From Pyrrhosoma nymphula (Eukaryota; Arthropoda; Insecta; Odonata; Coenagrionidae): DNA of 64,000 bases. Location: positions 20,982,291 through 21,046,290 of the forward strand of contig OY754329.1 of NCBI GenBank assembly GCA_963573305.1. The letters are read 5' to 3'. The stretch's first letter is position 1, and each line of letters opens with the position of its first letter. Shown in pieces: positions 33,040-44,176 of the stretch. The notes below the pieces were generated by a model. It searched no databases and was not told the origin of the DNA. It worked only from the letters and a program-made list of their open reading frames with translations. A program made the translations under genes and the position numbers.

Positions 33040-33560
33040 CTGGGATCACATCACCGTCGGGAGCTTCTGATGAACGCGTTCATCATTTCCTCGCTGCAGC
33101 CTTCGCTCTGAGGAAAGCGGCTCGCTCTTGTTCTCCTTATTCGTATCGCTCCAACTACCGAGTCTCCTCCTCATTCCTCCCGACTCGCCCGCCTTTTACA
33201 GAAACCCTGTTCAGTTCTTCTTCCACACCCTCCTGGAGGATCCCTCCCTTCCCTCCAGTATTCCGGTTCCAGTGACCTTGTTTCACGCTCTCCAGCCGCC
33301 CCCTCTACAGAGCCCCCAGCTAAACAACCTAACACGGACTGTTCCATCTCGTCTCAATCCCTTTCCTTCCCTGCTCTCAACCTTTGGAGTGTTCTCAACC
33401 CTCTCTCAGTATTCTTGTCCAGCTTCCCGTTTTGTGCTCTGACTGCCCCAATACCTACCTTCTGCCTCACTGCCTCACTATCCGAGAGGTTTTCAGGTAC
33501 ATTTCCTATCTTCTGGAGACGGACGACTCGGCGTCGGACGGTCGGCTACATTCACGTGAT
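33040..33560. other. GC/CT-rich stretch
   Basis: Raised GC with pyrimidine-rich plus strand. A 104-aa frame at 33128-33442 is proline- and serine-rich, consistent with composition, and not recognised. The block GACTCGGCGTCGGACGGTCG (33528) recurs at about 34531 in the tandem duplication. Confidence 0.35.
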
Positions 33561-33869
33561 ACTAGATAATATTTATTCTTCCATACATATATTATTACGG
33601 TTATTGTTTCCATTCAAGGAAGTCAAGTAGTCTGTAAGGCAATAAGCCTGTAATTGGGCTAACTTAAAAATTCTAATGTGCGGACATGAACATGCATGGA
33701 ACCAAAATTTTGAAAAACTTTGAAATTTTGAAAAGAAAACATGGAAATAAATTTTAGTGCGTTTAGACGATTGTTACTGTCATTTTCATTCAAGTATTCT
33801 ACCAGCTGATTGGTAGGTTCTTGGACAGTCCCCATTCTGCATCCCAACCTCATAGACATTGTCTCGTTT

Positions 33870-34255
33870 TCCCTCCTAAGGATGACGTGCTATTAGATCC
33901 CTCTTCAATTCTTCATATCTTCTACCTCCTCTAATTTCGTCCAGAATTCCTATCCTATTCCTTCCTCTTCCACGCTTCCCCAGTGTTCTCCCCTCTATCA
34001 CTCTCTTCAACATGCCCTTTCCTCTCAAAACCTCCTCCATCCGTCTCTTCTACCTTCTCCGCACCTCTGCCACGAGCTTCTTCTCCTATCCGACCATATC
34101 CAATACCTCCTCGTTCGTCTTTCTCGCCATCCAGCTAACCTTCTCCATCCTTCACCAAACCCACATCTCAAACGCCTCAGTCTACGCTCTTCCTCCCTTC
34201 GCAATGACCAAGTTTCCGACCCATAGTGGCTGGAAAATAGCCATTGCAACATAGA
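33870..34255 (-). pseudogene. RTE-like LINE remnant (diverged)
   Basis: On minus, 34252-34025 begins GSETWSLRREEERRLRRLRC. Other frames give fragments equal to the GAETWTLRKEDENRLKAFEM, TNEEVLDMVGE and GRGRNRIGILDE segments of copy 1 at 8.9 kb. Several frameshifts and C/T-biased changes on plus make this an old relative. Confidence 0.7.
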
Positions 34256-34446
34256 ATGTACAACAAATATGACTTAAAGCATAATATACTCAATACACAT
34301 ATCCTTTACCTTAATGTTTCGATATTATCAATGATTACTATCAATTTATGAATCAACCTTTGGTATTTATTAAAACAAGTACCTACCAAAGTAGTTTCTT
34401 AGATTGTATTAGGCAAGCTTCACTTCTTACATCGCTACTCCTTCTA

Positions 34447-34690
34447 TATCGAATATAAAATGAGATATTCATGAGATATTGAAGCGTGAGGTTGAGTTTT
34501 ATATTCTCACCCTATTTGGTGTACACGATAGACTCAGCGTCGGCCGGTCGGCTACATTTGCGTTAAATTCCTTATTTATCGAATGAAAAGTGCGATATTC
34601 ATGAAATATCGAAGCGCGAGATTGAGTTTTATATTCTCACACTCTTTTGTGTACACGATATTGAGTCTTCCGGTGATGCGATATACAGTT
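34447..34690. repeat. Tandem duplication, 130-bp unit
   Basis: Unit 1 (34447-34576) and unit 2 (from 34577) share ATATTCATGARATATYGAAG, GAGTTTTATATTCTCAC and TGTGTACACGATA. Divergence of roughly 15-20% shows the duplication is not recent. Confidence 0.75.
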
Positions 34691-36398
34691 TTGCAATAAA
34701 ATACTATGCTAGATTCAACTTGATATATCATATCATGGCATACAGTACGTAATAACCTGCTATTTTGCCATAAATAATCTATGCTTCAACAGTTACTGTT
34801 GAAAAACTGTTTAAAAAACTGTTGAAACTTTAAACAGCTAATTGGGACAACTGTTGAATCCAACTGTTACTGTTGAATAGTTTTTGGAATAGATTCTTCC
34901 TATTTATTTATATGTATATTTTTATGCTTGATTGCAGAAAAAAATGAGTAGTTTTTGTAACATTTCAGTGCGTCGTTTGCTTCCTTTGTCTTTGCGGCAG
35001 TTTTTTCGTTACTAAAAATGCACTTGTTTTGAATTCTGAGAAATCTGTCTTTATTTCGCTCATTATCTCATTCCAATAAAGAAAATACTAGGCTGTTCGC
35101 TTCTGAAATACACATCTACATCGTGGACGATGTAGATGACGTAGTCTTTTATGCGATTTATTGTAGTAGTATTTTCTTGGCGCTCATTTTTAAATTATGT
35201 AACAATATGAACATCGCATAACTCACGGTATACATTACAATATCACTCTGCCCTAGATTGTGGACGATCTCTTCGGTAAATCATCCCCGTCTCCCTTGGA
35301 AAATATATCTCAAGTATCCCTTTCCTCCACTCACCGACGTGTGCGCATATAGCAATCATTCTTTGGTGATATCCTTTTTTCCCAGTTACTCCATCTAAAA
35401 ATTTCATATAAATCTCTGTCATCGTTACATTACGGATCATTGAGTACTACTACTGTGGATAGAGTGGTCAGTGTGCACCCACTTTTTTACCCACTCAGGA
35501 TGACCTTCAGAGGCTGGCATTCGATAATCGATTATTCCAACATCTACACTGAAGTGGGTGCATTGATTCGCAAAGCGCGTCTCGTGCCTAGCTGTGCGCT
35601 GAGGAGTGAAATGACATCCGAGGAGGCTTTTACATTAAGAAGAAATGTAGGAGAGGCTACATTTAAATTGTAGTTCTAATTCAAATAGGATTAAATTGAA
35701 ATTTAAATTCAACCTGGCTGGGTCAAACTCATATTTCTGTTACCCTGTGGTGAATGCCTGAAGGGAACTGGGCTGTAGAGAAACACTTCACTCAAATTAC
35801 ACCTCATGAGCTTCTGCCCTTGTTTATTTAGTTTATTAATGTAAAAAACACGAACGAAACGGATTATTTATGGCATCTTGGAAATGATATTTTTTTATTT
35901 TTTATTATTTTTTTACTTATAGAAATGTTTATTTTACCAAAGAAAATTCCAAGTAACACACTATACATCGTAAAATATATGATCTTATCCCTTTTTAAAA
36001 TAATGTATGACACAAAAGAAAGTAATCAAAATTACATCATCATATACAAAATAGTAATAGTTCCATGATATTTTTTATAATAATGGAACATGAATTCTAA
36101 ACAAGGAAATATCAACGTATAAAAAATAGAATTGGATAGCAGTTTTAGTATAGGTTAATAGTTTTTTATCAATAATGAAGAATTATCGTCATTTTCATCG
36201 TAATTATTGACACAATACGGTGAAATAAACATTCTTGCTTTCCCATTCAAGCCTAGCGGTGCGGTGTTGTACCTGCGTGATTTTATGTAAGCGTTTCGTA
36301 TCATCGCAACTACTGCTTTCTTATGAGTAAGGGTTCTGTAACAGTCTTGCTACTCATGAGTATCGCGTTGAATATTTTACTTTACTATTCCATAAACA
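34691..36398. other. AT-rich unique DNA
   Basis: No gene recognised. 34787-34880 contains repeated AACAGTTACTGTTGA-like hairpin motifs. A short CGATGTAGATG/ACATCTACATCG inverted pair near 35112-35140 looks like a relic of two LINE tails. A 77-aa frame at 35440-35673 is unrecognised. Confidence 0.4.
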
Positions 36399-36399
36399 T

Positions 36400-36894
36400 G
36401 TAAAAAAGAGGCTGGTGAAGAGCTTGATGTGGAGTGTGGCGTTGTATGGGGCAGAAACGTGGACCTTGAGAAAGGAAGACGAAAATAGGCTGAAGGCTTT
36501 CGAGATGTGGGTGTGGAGGAGGAGAGAGAAGGTGCGTTGGACGGAAAGGAAGACAAATGAGGAAGTGCCTGACATTCTGGATGAGGAGGGAAAACTATAG
36601 ATGAGATTAGGGGAAGACAGGGTAGGTGGCTGGAAGCGGTAATGAGGGGCGATGTAGGGGTAATGAGGGACGATGGATTGCTGAAGGCCGTGATAGAGGG
36701 CAGGATGTTGGGTAAGCGGGGAAGGGGAAGAAAGAGAATAGGTTTTATGGACGGGATGAAGAAAGGTAGGACTTATGCTGAGATGAAGAAAGAAATACTA
36801 GAGATGGATAGGGTATGGCGCGTGTAAGAGTCTGTTGGATATTCTCTGAATTTCATCATGACCTACCTCTAACCGGTAGATTAATTTAATGAAT
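36400..36894 (+). pseudogene. RTE-like LINE C-terminal end (copy 2)
   Basis: Closely matches copy 1 (9210-9692), starting at KKRLVKSLMWSVALYGAETW. The frame 36415-36600 stops at LDEEGKL, then reopens at 36642-36827 (GLLKAVIEGRMLGKRGRGRK). A local repeat of GGTAATGAGGGRCGATG shifts the frame. The 3' UTR ends with TTAATGAATGCATG. Strongly 5' truncated. Confidence 0.87.
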
Positions 36895-38229
36895 GCATGA
36901 CTGCCATAAACATATCAGAATATGAAAGTTAAAGAATGTTGAGGTTGTCTATTTTGAAGGATTATTTGTTTCTACTAAAAAAATCAGGCTTTTATGGGTT
37001 TAAAGCACTAATAATTGGATGTGCAATGCGTTGTCCATACATTTGACAGCCAAGGTATTTATCGTGCATCTTTGGTTATTATGTCTTGAAGGTGAGCGGT
37101 GGAATATTTTGGAGTCGATCTAACTATGCGTATTGACGCCACTAATGAAGTCTTTTTAACATCCTGGTTTGGGAGACGACCGTCAAAGAATATTTTTGGG
37201 TCGTTCAGCATGTGCGAAATTCCAACCTCCGCTACTGCTTCACCTACATTTTTGCACATATTGTTTCTACTGTCTGAAGTAACTATCGGCCGAGGAAATA
37301 TTTCTGCCGCATTTGGCAAGTCGGCAACTCGTCGGCCTGGGCTACTCAAAGGTCGTGGGGGTCTCCGCCCCACTTTGAATGTAGACATAGTGGTTAGGTT
37401 GTCCTAGGATTAATGTTAGATAATGAGATATGTTTTGACAGTTGGAAAACCTGAAACCCAATTGCACTGCATAAAGGAGATATATTAATTTGAATTAAAT
37501 CAGATCCCGATATTTGTTTGTAAGTTGGCCATGTACGTGAAATGTATTTTAACTGTCCATGAATTCCATTTTACTGTTGATTTCATTTTAATTGGAAATT
37601 TTTAAACGGAAAAGTCAATGGTGTCCGTGGGGTTGATAAAAATTAAGGATGGTTATCAAACTACCCTGGTAATCGAAACATAGCATTCAGGGGGTTGATG
37701 ATCGTTCCAGGTTTGTTTAAATATGTACGGAAAGAGAGCAGTTGACGGTTAGGGCAGTCCAGGGTTATACTTTAAAAAAGCAAGATACTGATCTCAAATT
37801 TAACCCTTCATGCATTGTTTTCAAAACACTTCGCTCAACCTGTAAACAATCAGTTCAACAGTCGTTCTTCAGTACTACATCAGGGTCTCTGGCATTTATG
37901 TGGTCCATATATATGTACTTACATATGTAGCTTTTTTTGAAATGTACTATACTGTCATCATATCTCTTTCACTTGTCTTAAAGGCTCCGTGGGTCCTCGG
38001 TAATAATAAGACGTTCTTTTTCTATTGAGTCTCATGAAGTTATTTTCCTGGATATGTAAATGGATCGAATATGCTCCTCATCTTCTTGGCCGCTACACTT
38101 CCACCACGTGCAATGGAGGAAATTTGGTTGAAAAAAAAACTCATTAATGTATTTTATTGAAATAAAAATATCATATTTTTCATCCAGGGGCTTATGTACA
38201 CACGACTGAAATCAAAGTATGTTTTCCAA
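36895..38229. other. Unique DNA with unrecognised overlapping ORFs
   Basis: Frames of 102-109 aa overlap on opposite strands at 37059-37407. The minus frame includes VGISHMLNDPKIFFDGRLPN. I do not recognise it. No splice sites or repeat copies stand out, so coding status is unknown. Confidence 0.3.
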
Positions 38230-38600
38230 TTTTGTCTTTTGAAAACTGTGTGAAATTCGCAGTGAAAAAATTATTCGCCTGGACTGGATTCGCCGGATTC
38301 AAACCCAGACCCCCCGATTTCGCGCCCAGTGATCTACCAGTTAAGCTACCCAGTCGTCATCTCTCACTGTGAATTTTTATGGAGGCTTTAAGGAGCGAGG
38401 TGTCTTTACAGGAACCGTGCACACAATGCCAAAGTACCCTTGTGCGAACGCTAAGCGCAATTGTCCACGAGGTAAAGCCAAACTTTAAACACAAAGGTTT
38501 TTTCACTGTGAATTTCACACAATTGTGTGACCACCAGCGGGTGACTCCGTTAAAGTTACTGCGCGGCCAGTTCCTCAGTTCTTTGAATTTGTCTTTTTAT
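38230..38600. mobile_element. tRNA-SINE on minus plus opposed SINE body
   Basis: 38282-38355 on minus is tRNA-like: GACTGGG/TCCAGTC acceptor pairing, box A TAGCTTAACTGGTAGATC, GGCGCGAAATCGG and box B GGTTTGAATCC. The anticodon stem does not pair, so it is not a true tRNA. Its downstream TCACTGCGAATTTCACAC body recurs inverted at 38500-38525. The following GCGGGTGACTCCGTTAAAG block matches the SINE body at 11.45 kb. This is a second head-to-head SINE arrangement. Confidence 0.7.
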
Positions 38601-38980
38601 GCGTCAATAAGAATCCTTTATCCCCTCTCATTTAGCGAGGGAAGGACACATAAATTTTCATAAGATACGATCCTCTTCGTTGGTGAGCTACTTCGGTAGA
38701 TCCTCGTTCCGAAGTCGCATCGATTTAAATGTTGGAATCAACTGCCTTCGCGATAATGAGCATCCCAATGATCTTCTCATTCACAAGACACGAATTGTTT
38801 TCACTAATCTTCTTCTAAACCATGAAAAAATCACGAATTGCCGCTGTATCGCCGTTTGGCCCTCACTTCCTGAGAATGGAAACGCATTTTCCCTTTGTGG
38901 GCCTCTGATGAACTAAACAGTAATTCTAAAACTAGCAGCATTAACTCGGAACATGTAACTCTACATTCTCACTCAGTGAT
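38601..38980. other. Unique DNA
   Basis: No gene recognised; the 78-aa frame 38680-38916 has no known domain. Confidence 0.35.
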
Positions 38981-39215
38981 TCAACCCGAAGGTTGGTTTG
39001 GATAGTTGAGGGTAGAGCTCACCCCGGACTAAGCCACAGGCGTGTGAAATTCACACATTCAGGGTAGGGGGGCCAGTTCCTTTCCCTGGGCCACCTCGCA
39101 CTCCGAGGATTTTTTTTTGTTCGGGGGCGTCCAAAGGCTTCACCCGGATTTGGACCCGGGACCCATCGATCAGTAGCCAAGTGCTCTACCCACGAAGGCC
39201 TCCACGCTCCCCTAA
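38981..39215 (-). mobile_element. tRNA-derived SINE, near full length
   Basis: On minus: tRNA head with GGGTAGAGCACTTGGCTACT (box A) and GGGTCCAAATCCGGGTG (box B). Then a body with a run of A, CTCGGAGTGCGAGGTGGCCC, GTGTGAATTTCACACGC and TCAACTATCCAAACCAACC, ending CTTCGGGTTGAA. This is the most complete SINE in the window. Confidence 0.78.
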
Positions 39216-39334
39216 CTCTATATAATTAAATGCATATTTTTTGTTACTACGGATGAGAATTGGATTGTAATAGCCTATTAAGGTTTATGGGTGGTAAATA
39301 TGTTTTGGTATATTTTCTGTTTACGCATTCTAAT

Positions 39335-39422
39335 GTATTTTCTTTCTTTACAGGTAAGAAAGCAGTGGCATAAGGATAATCCCTCCCTATAATTCAACTC
39401 TGCGGAGGATTATATTTTTCAG
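39335..39422 (+). promoter_or_regulatory. Candidate recursive splice site with RS-exon-like 69 nt
   Basis: A pyrimidine tract ends in TTTACAG and is immediately followed by GTAAGAA (boundary 39353/39354), so a 3' and a 5' splice site are joined. A second donor CAG|GTATGT follows at 39422/39423, leaving a 69-nt exon-like segment with stops in all three frames. This matches recursive splice sites known from long introns. A CTAATG branch-point-like motif lies about 20 nt upstream. Confidence 0.3.
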
Positions 39423-39761
39423 GTATGTGGGTGCGTTATCAGTTTATTCTGTTTACCCATCAAAATGACTTCGTATATACTTCGTGTTGGGAAGTAGCTG
39501 GACCGTGAGATGTTTTCCGCAAAACTAGTCCTAGATATAATCATCACTCCATAGGCAACTGAGAATACATTTTCATATGAATTCTATCATTGATGCTGGA
39601 ATAGTATTAAACATAGTTAAGTTTTGCAGTTAACAAAAGGCAATGCTTTTTTACGTAAGCATGAATATATATTTAAAAAGCACTGGAAAATAGACCATGG
39701 TATCGAAAATACAATTTAACAGTTTGAGCAAAATAAATTTGATACATCCTCATTTGCAAAT

Positions 39762-39930
39762 AAACTTATTCTTAACTTCTAAAATATTTGCCTTCGTACT
39801 TAGCATTAAGAATTGATTTGGGTAAAAAATTGTATATTTTGGACTATAAATTTATTCTTAACTTCTAAAATATTTGCCTTCGTACTCAGCATTGAGAATT
39901 GATTTGGGTAAGAAATTGTATATTTTGAAC
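39762..39930. repeat. Tandem duplication, 86-bp unit
   Basis: 39762-39847 and 39848-39930 share TTATTCTTAACTTCTAAAAT, TTTGCCTTCGTACT and ATTGATTTGGGTAA with few differences, so this is a fairly recent local duplication. Confidence 0.85.
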
Positions 39931-40780
39931 CCTAGGAATAGATAAGTCTGTCTTTAAAAATATTTTTTTATATCTAGTTGTACATTGATACATTATGACT
40001 ATTATGTAACTCGTGTATTCTTTGAGATACTCTTTCACCGCTACGATTGTAACAATCCTATGGACCTTACAAGAAAATACCTAATGTCTTAAAGGTAAAA
40101 TATTATTTTTTTAAGAAAGGTAATGCGCTGAATTTGGTGCCAGCTCCATATACCTCATTACTTTCTTCTGGGCTATCAGCGGATGTTGCATGTTGGTTTT
40201 GTATGCTCCTCCTTAACAAGCAATTCCGTATTCAAATCGTTAATTTACCAAGGCAAAGTAAACCAAAACCTTGAAAATTATATTTAAATCGGTAAAATTT
40301 TATAATTACATAAATGAATCCTGATTTTAGTTTCCTAATATGTTATTTTCAGTTGCAGCATTGATCGATGTAGATGCCCAGGTACTTGATATGACTTACT
40401 ATTTCAATTGTAATACCCTCATTACAGAGTGGGATGCTGTCATTAATTTTAAATCGTTGATTTACTCTTGAAACAAGATTCCTGCTATCTGTAATTACGT
40501 AATTAAATATTTGTCACGAGCACCATATGTTCCAGTGCATTGCTACTGCGGATAGGCATAATAAAGTAAGTGAAGGAGGCGTGTACCTGGGATCTCGAAA
40601 TGTGTAATTCCGTCTTAAATCCCTGGAGTATTAGTCTTGTGAGTGCCGCAATTTTTGTAAACATAAAAAAACGGTGTATGTAAGTCGTTAATGCTAATGG
40701 CAAGTAAGTGAGGAGCGTGTGAATGACTGTGGAGTGACTAAGGGTGCCTTCATCCTGAAATCCTAAGTTTCCGCTTTTAG
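39931..40780. other. AT-rich unique DNA
   Basis: No recognised gene. A 110-aa minus frame at 40503-40835 has no known domain. Confidence 0.35.
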
Positions 40781-41097
40781 TTTTTCGCCGTGGCTCCACC
40801 GGGGGCGCGCGCTCCGAAAATAATTTATCCATCATTATGGTTTTCCGTTTTGGTTCACATTATTCTGGGAAGCGCGGTCCGGACACACGTCCTGATCTCT
40901 TTCGGGTCCCAGCCTCCTGAAACAAGATTCCTCCCCTTTCCCGTCATCTCCCTTCCCCCCCTCCCCCCTCCTCCACGTCCTTCCTGACTCCAGAAGACGA
41001 ATTGGCGAGAAGAGGCAAAAAGAGAAAAAGTAGAAAGAAGCAGCTCTTGATTTCGGCGACAGTAAGAGGCGCGTGAGCCTCGACGCGTTGGGCAGCT
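40781..41097. other. GC-rich stretch
   Basis: CpG- and C-rich segment (GGGGGCGCGCGCTCC at 40800) with overlapping chance frames. Possibly regulatory; no direct evidence. Confidence 0.35.
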
Positions 41098-41578
41098 TAA
41101 GGTGGTCTGAGAAAAAAATCACTTCACCTAGAATTTGATGAATTTGGGCTCATTTTAAAGAAAATACTATCATCTTTCCAATGATATCAAAATATCAAAC
41201 CGTTGCCGAACTACTTTTCGAGCTATTTGCCTGAGAATATAAACAGTTTTACATGGGATAGATTATGGCTGTGCGCTCCAGAGGGAGAATATTGAAGGAC
41301 ATAGGAATTTATAACACATAGATTTCGTGAAAAAACTAATGGTGTGTAGATTGCATATTTTCTCAACTATTTATAAAAAATAATCTATTACTCACCATAG
41401 TAATTTTGACAGAATCGCAAATAAACCTGCTGTTTTGAAGGGTTTTCAGCCGTACGGCGGGAAAAAATGAGTCAAGTTAGAGACTTATGTAGCTTTATTT
41501 ATTTAATTACTGAGAATTTTGGCCATATATAAGTATATATTTGTGCCATTAATATTGAAATATTTATTTCACACTTCT
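41098..41578. repeat. Interspersed repeat R3 (copy B)
   Basis: Uninterrupted relative of copy A at 10.15-10.95 kb. It begins TTAAGGTGGTCTGAG at about 41096 and ends near TTCACACTTCTTACAG. It defines where MITE M1 interrupts copy A. No coding capacity. Confidence 0.8.
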
Positions 41579-42610
41579 TACAGACGCTGAAATCAAAAAA
41601 TAAAATTTGAATATGGTCTCCACTCTGACTAGGGATCTATCTCGCTCATACCACGTCGCGCCGATATCGGGTTTGGTATCACTCTGGAAGTATTTGCTCG
41701 GTGTCACATGGGTGACTATAGGCACCAATGAGCTTCAAAGGAAAATAAATGTGGGAGGCGTGGCCATGGACGCTCATGGCGAGGGTAGAGCAGGGGTGCA
41801 TGGGAAGGATTTGGTTTTAGATTCGCCAGTCACAAAACATCCTATCATTCATTCTTTTATTTTTTAAAACTCTTTTATTAGGTTTTTAGAGTTTTTGTTT
41901 GTTTGTCTGTTTGGTAATAATTTTACAAAATGACCAAACTTCTTGTCTTGATCAGAGTGAGGAATCCTGGGTAATATATTACGTCACGTGAACACATTTT
42001 TTGCGCATCTAAAAGCTAAGTATTGTGATGAAGACTGTAATGTAATGGTGAATATCTGAAATAGCACAATGAGAATGTTCTAGCACAGAAGAGTATCTTA
42101 ATAGTATTGCCCTACATAAATGAGGACATATATGGACATTATCAGCTTATACCAATTATGAATGCTTATTAGTGTACAGCTGCGGATATTCCTCTCTTTC
42201 GCTGTTCCCATGAGATATTTACCTTTGAGTCGGAAAAGCAAGTTGTTAAGTCTATTAGCTTCTTTGAAAGTTTGAAAGGTCGCCGATCGTTGGCTTCTAC
42301 TTGCCTCACGGCAGTATCGATCGGCCACCCTTTGTAGCTCTATGATTTAGGAATCGGAGAGTCGCAGTCATTAATGGCATCGTGAGGACCTTTCTCGGAG
42401 CCAGATCATTAAATGATGCCATCGCTATCCGATATTCCGAATTCACGCTGTTATTGACGCGTAACCCTCTATTTCCTGCGTGCAGTACTGCATCGTTACG
42501 TTCCCTCATTCATGCCAACCGGCGGGTGGTAGGTGCACACACTCTCGTTGGTAATGAGGAGGTGCAGAGAGAAACGTGACCAGAACGTTAGTTCAGAGAT
42601 CAAAGCATAT
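41579..42610. other. Unique DNA
   Basis: An 86-aa frame at 41607-41867 and shorter ones are unrecognised. No repeat copies seen. Confidence 0.35.
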
Positions 42611-42810
42611 TAATAATAAAAAAGCACTTGGTTGTTATTCCACACTTTATTTAAAGAAACGACCCGGGTTTCAGCATATCATGTCATCTTCAGGGTCCTG
42701 AACATGGCATGAATGCCTGCTTCATACCTGAAGATGGCATGAGATGCTGAAACCCGGGTCGTTTCTTTAAATAAAGTGTGGAATAACAACCAAGTGCTTT
42801 TTTATTATTA
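42611..42810. mobile_element. Foldback element F6 (200 bp)
   Basis: Inverted arms of ~83 bp begin TAATAATAAAAAAGCACTTG and include GAAACGACCCGGGTTTCAGC. The core at 42728-42753 reads CTGAAGAT, a GCAT/ATGC stem with GAG loop, and GAAAC. TTTAAATAAAGTGTGGAATA follows. Arms match almost perfectly up to the centre. Confidence 0.87.
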
Positions 42811-42907
42811 AAATGAAGGAGTTCCACAAAGTAACGCCGGAGACAGTGTCTTTTACTCAAAGCATATGTTTTCTGTGATAAGTTTAAGTACAAGTTTAAG
42901 ACAAGTT

Positions 42908-43040
42908 TTTTGCCGGCCTCGGTGGTGGCGGGGTAAAGTCCTCGCTTGCCAAAACGAAAGTCGCGGGTTCGAATCTCGCATTGAAACGGCCTGTGTAGGA
43001 AATTTACACCTCCCAGGGCATGGCTGTGTGTTCGTCCATT
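42908..43040 (+). mobile_element. tRNA-derived SINE
   Basis: Head: GCCGGCCTCGGTGGTGGCGG with box A-like GGCGGGGTAAAGTCC and box B GGGTTCGAATCTCGC. Body: GGCCTGTGTAGGAAATTTAC and CATGGCTGTGTGTTCGTCC, an ending resembling a scrap after the LINE tail at 500-525. Confidence 0.75.
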
Positions 43041-43055
43041 TATTAAATAACTAGT

Positions 43056-43498
43056 AATGGACGATTTCACAGTTGAAGGTCGATAGTAGCGCCGTCGGGA
43101 GTAGCTGTAACTATCGGGACAAACAAATCGTGTTTTTGTATGTTTACAATTGGGAAAAGTCATCTCGCTGATTTGTTAGTTGCGTTAAAATGGTGAAAAG
43201 GTGTGCTTATGGGTTGTGCAAAAGCGACACGAGATATAGGAATAAGCCCTATATGGAGGGAGTGGAGTTTATTGTTGGAGTTAAATTTTGAGCCACCTTC
43301 ACTGGTTTTGAACGATTAAAAGATTAGTTCAAAGACTCCAGGTTTAACTGAAACCAAAATTAATCAAAAGAGAAATTCACTATTATTTAACTTGATTCCC
43401 TCAAGACTTCAATGGTTGGATATGATTTGTTTGTCCCGATAGTACAAACTTATTCCGCGCGCAAGCGTTGTGTGACGTCATTTGTAAAATCGTCCATT
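43056..43498 (+). mobile_element. P-like element, internally deleted (443 bp)
   Basis: Terminal inverted repeats AATGGACGATTTCACA and (reverse complement of the right end) AATGGACGATTTTACAAA. A perfect 20-bp subterminal inverted repeat lies at 43110-43129 and 43424-43443, 54-55 bp from each end. Between them is the start of a THAP-type DNA-binding domain. TIRs plus subterminal repeats plus THAP is the layout of P-type transposons. I see no 8-bp target duplication, so the exact ends may differ by a few bases. Confidence 0.75.
43190..43291 (+). pseudogene. THAP-domain transposase N-terminus, truncated
   Basis: Thirty-three codons start MVKRCAYGLCKSDTRY and continue RNKPYMEGVEF. They show the CxxxxC zinc ligands and the GVEF segment that precedes FPKP in THAP domains. 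The frame then reads IVGVKF and stops, where the deletion has removed the rest of the THAP domain and the catalytic region. It sits inside the TIR-bounded element at 43056-43498. Identification rests on a short motif but a good context. Confidence 0.65.
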
Positions 43499-44145
43499 GG
43501 CTTCGGCTGTTGAATTGACTCTTCCCCTGCTCTGAGTGAGATAGAGGACAATAGACTTGTCCGCTGACAATGGTCATCTGCGCAAATGCCGTCATGTTTC
43601 GCTACACCTTTTTTATACATATGGTTTTTCAAGTTACCTCAGAAAGAGTTCCTTCTGAATTAATTGTTTGATGATACCCTCGTTGCTGTTTATTGTTTAT
43701 TTGTCAATTGTTGTAAATTGAGGTGCTTTCAAAAGTAAAATAAAATTAAGTGTTGTTATAACAAATCGAATTATAATAAATTTTACTTAATTTGGCGATG
43801 TCTTTTTACTACAGAATGTCTTTTTTTTGGTGATGTGCACAATTTCTTTAAATAATCTTTTAGATAGGTTACGGTCTAGATCTATGATTTTTGCGAGTTG
43901 GAAATTAAATGATTGGTTATTTTTGATTACATATTCTACTAGTGCACATGATTGAATTCTGGATTTTATTGAATTTTTAAGCTAGGAGATTCTATTTTTC
44001 AGATATTGGGATGTGTGGTATACATACATATTGACACAATCATTACATGGTATTGAGCAAACATCGTTACATACTTTTCAGTTGTTGAGGAGTTTCCAAA
44101 ATGGTAAACCCAAATTCAATTGAAGTACAATACGCCCAATAATCT
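43499..44145. other. AT-rich unique DNA
   Basis: No gene or repeat copy recognised. Confidence 0.35.
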
Positions 44146-44146
44146 T

Positions 44147-44176
44147 CATCTACATCTACAAAATACCCTGAAACAT
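44147..44176 (-). mobile_element. LINE family A tail scrap
   Basis: Only CATCTACATCTAC and AAAATACCCTGAAA remain. The RTE-like element begins at once, suggesting it inserted into or beside this tail. Confidence 0.55.

Noticed and set aside
38282..38355. A functional tRNA gene on minus
   Set aside because: The acceptor and promoter boxes look right, but the anticodon stem cannot pair and the same GGCGCGAAATCGG head recurs in SINEs.
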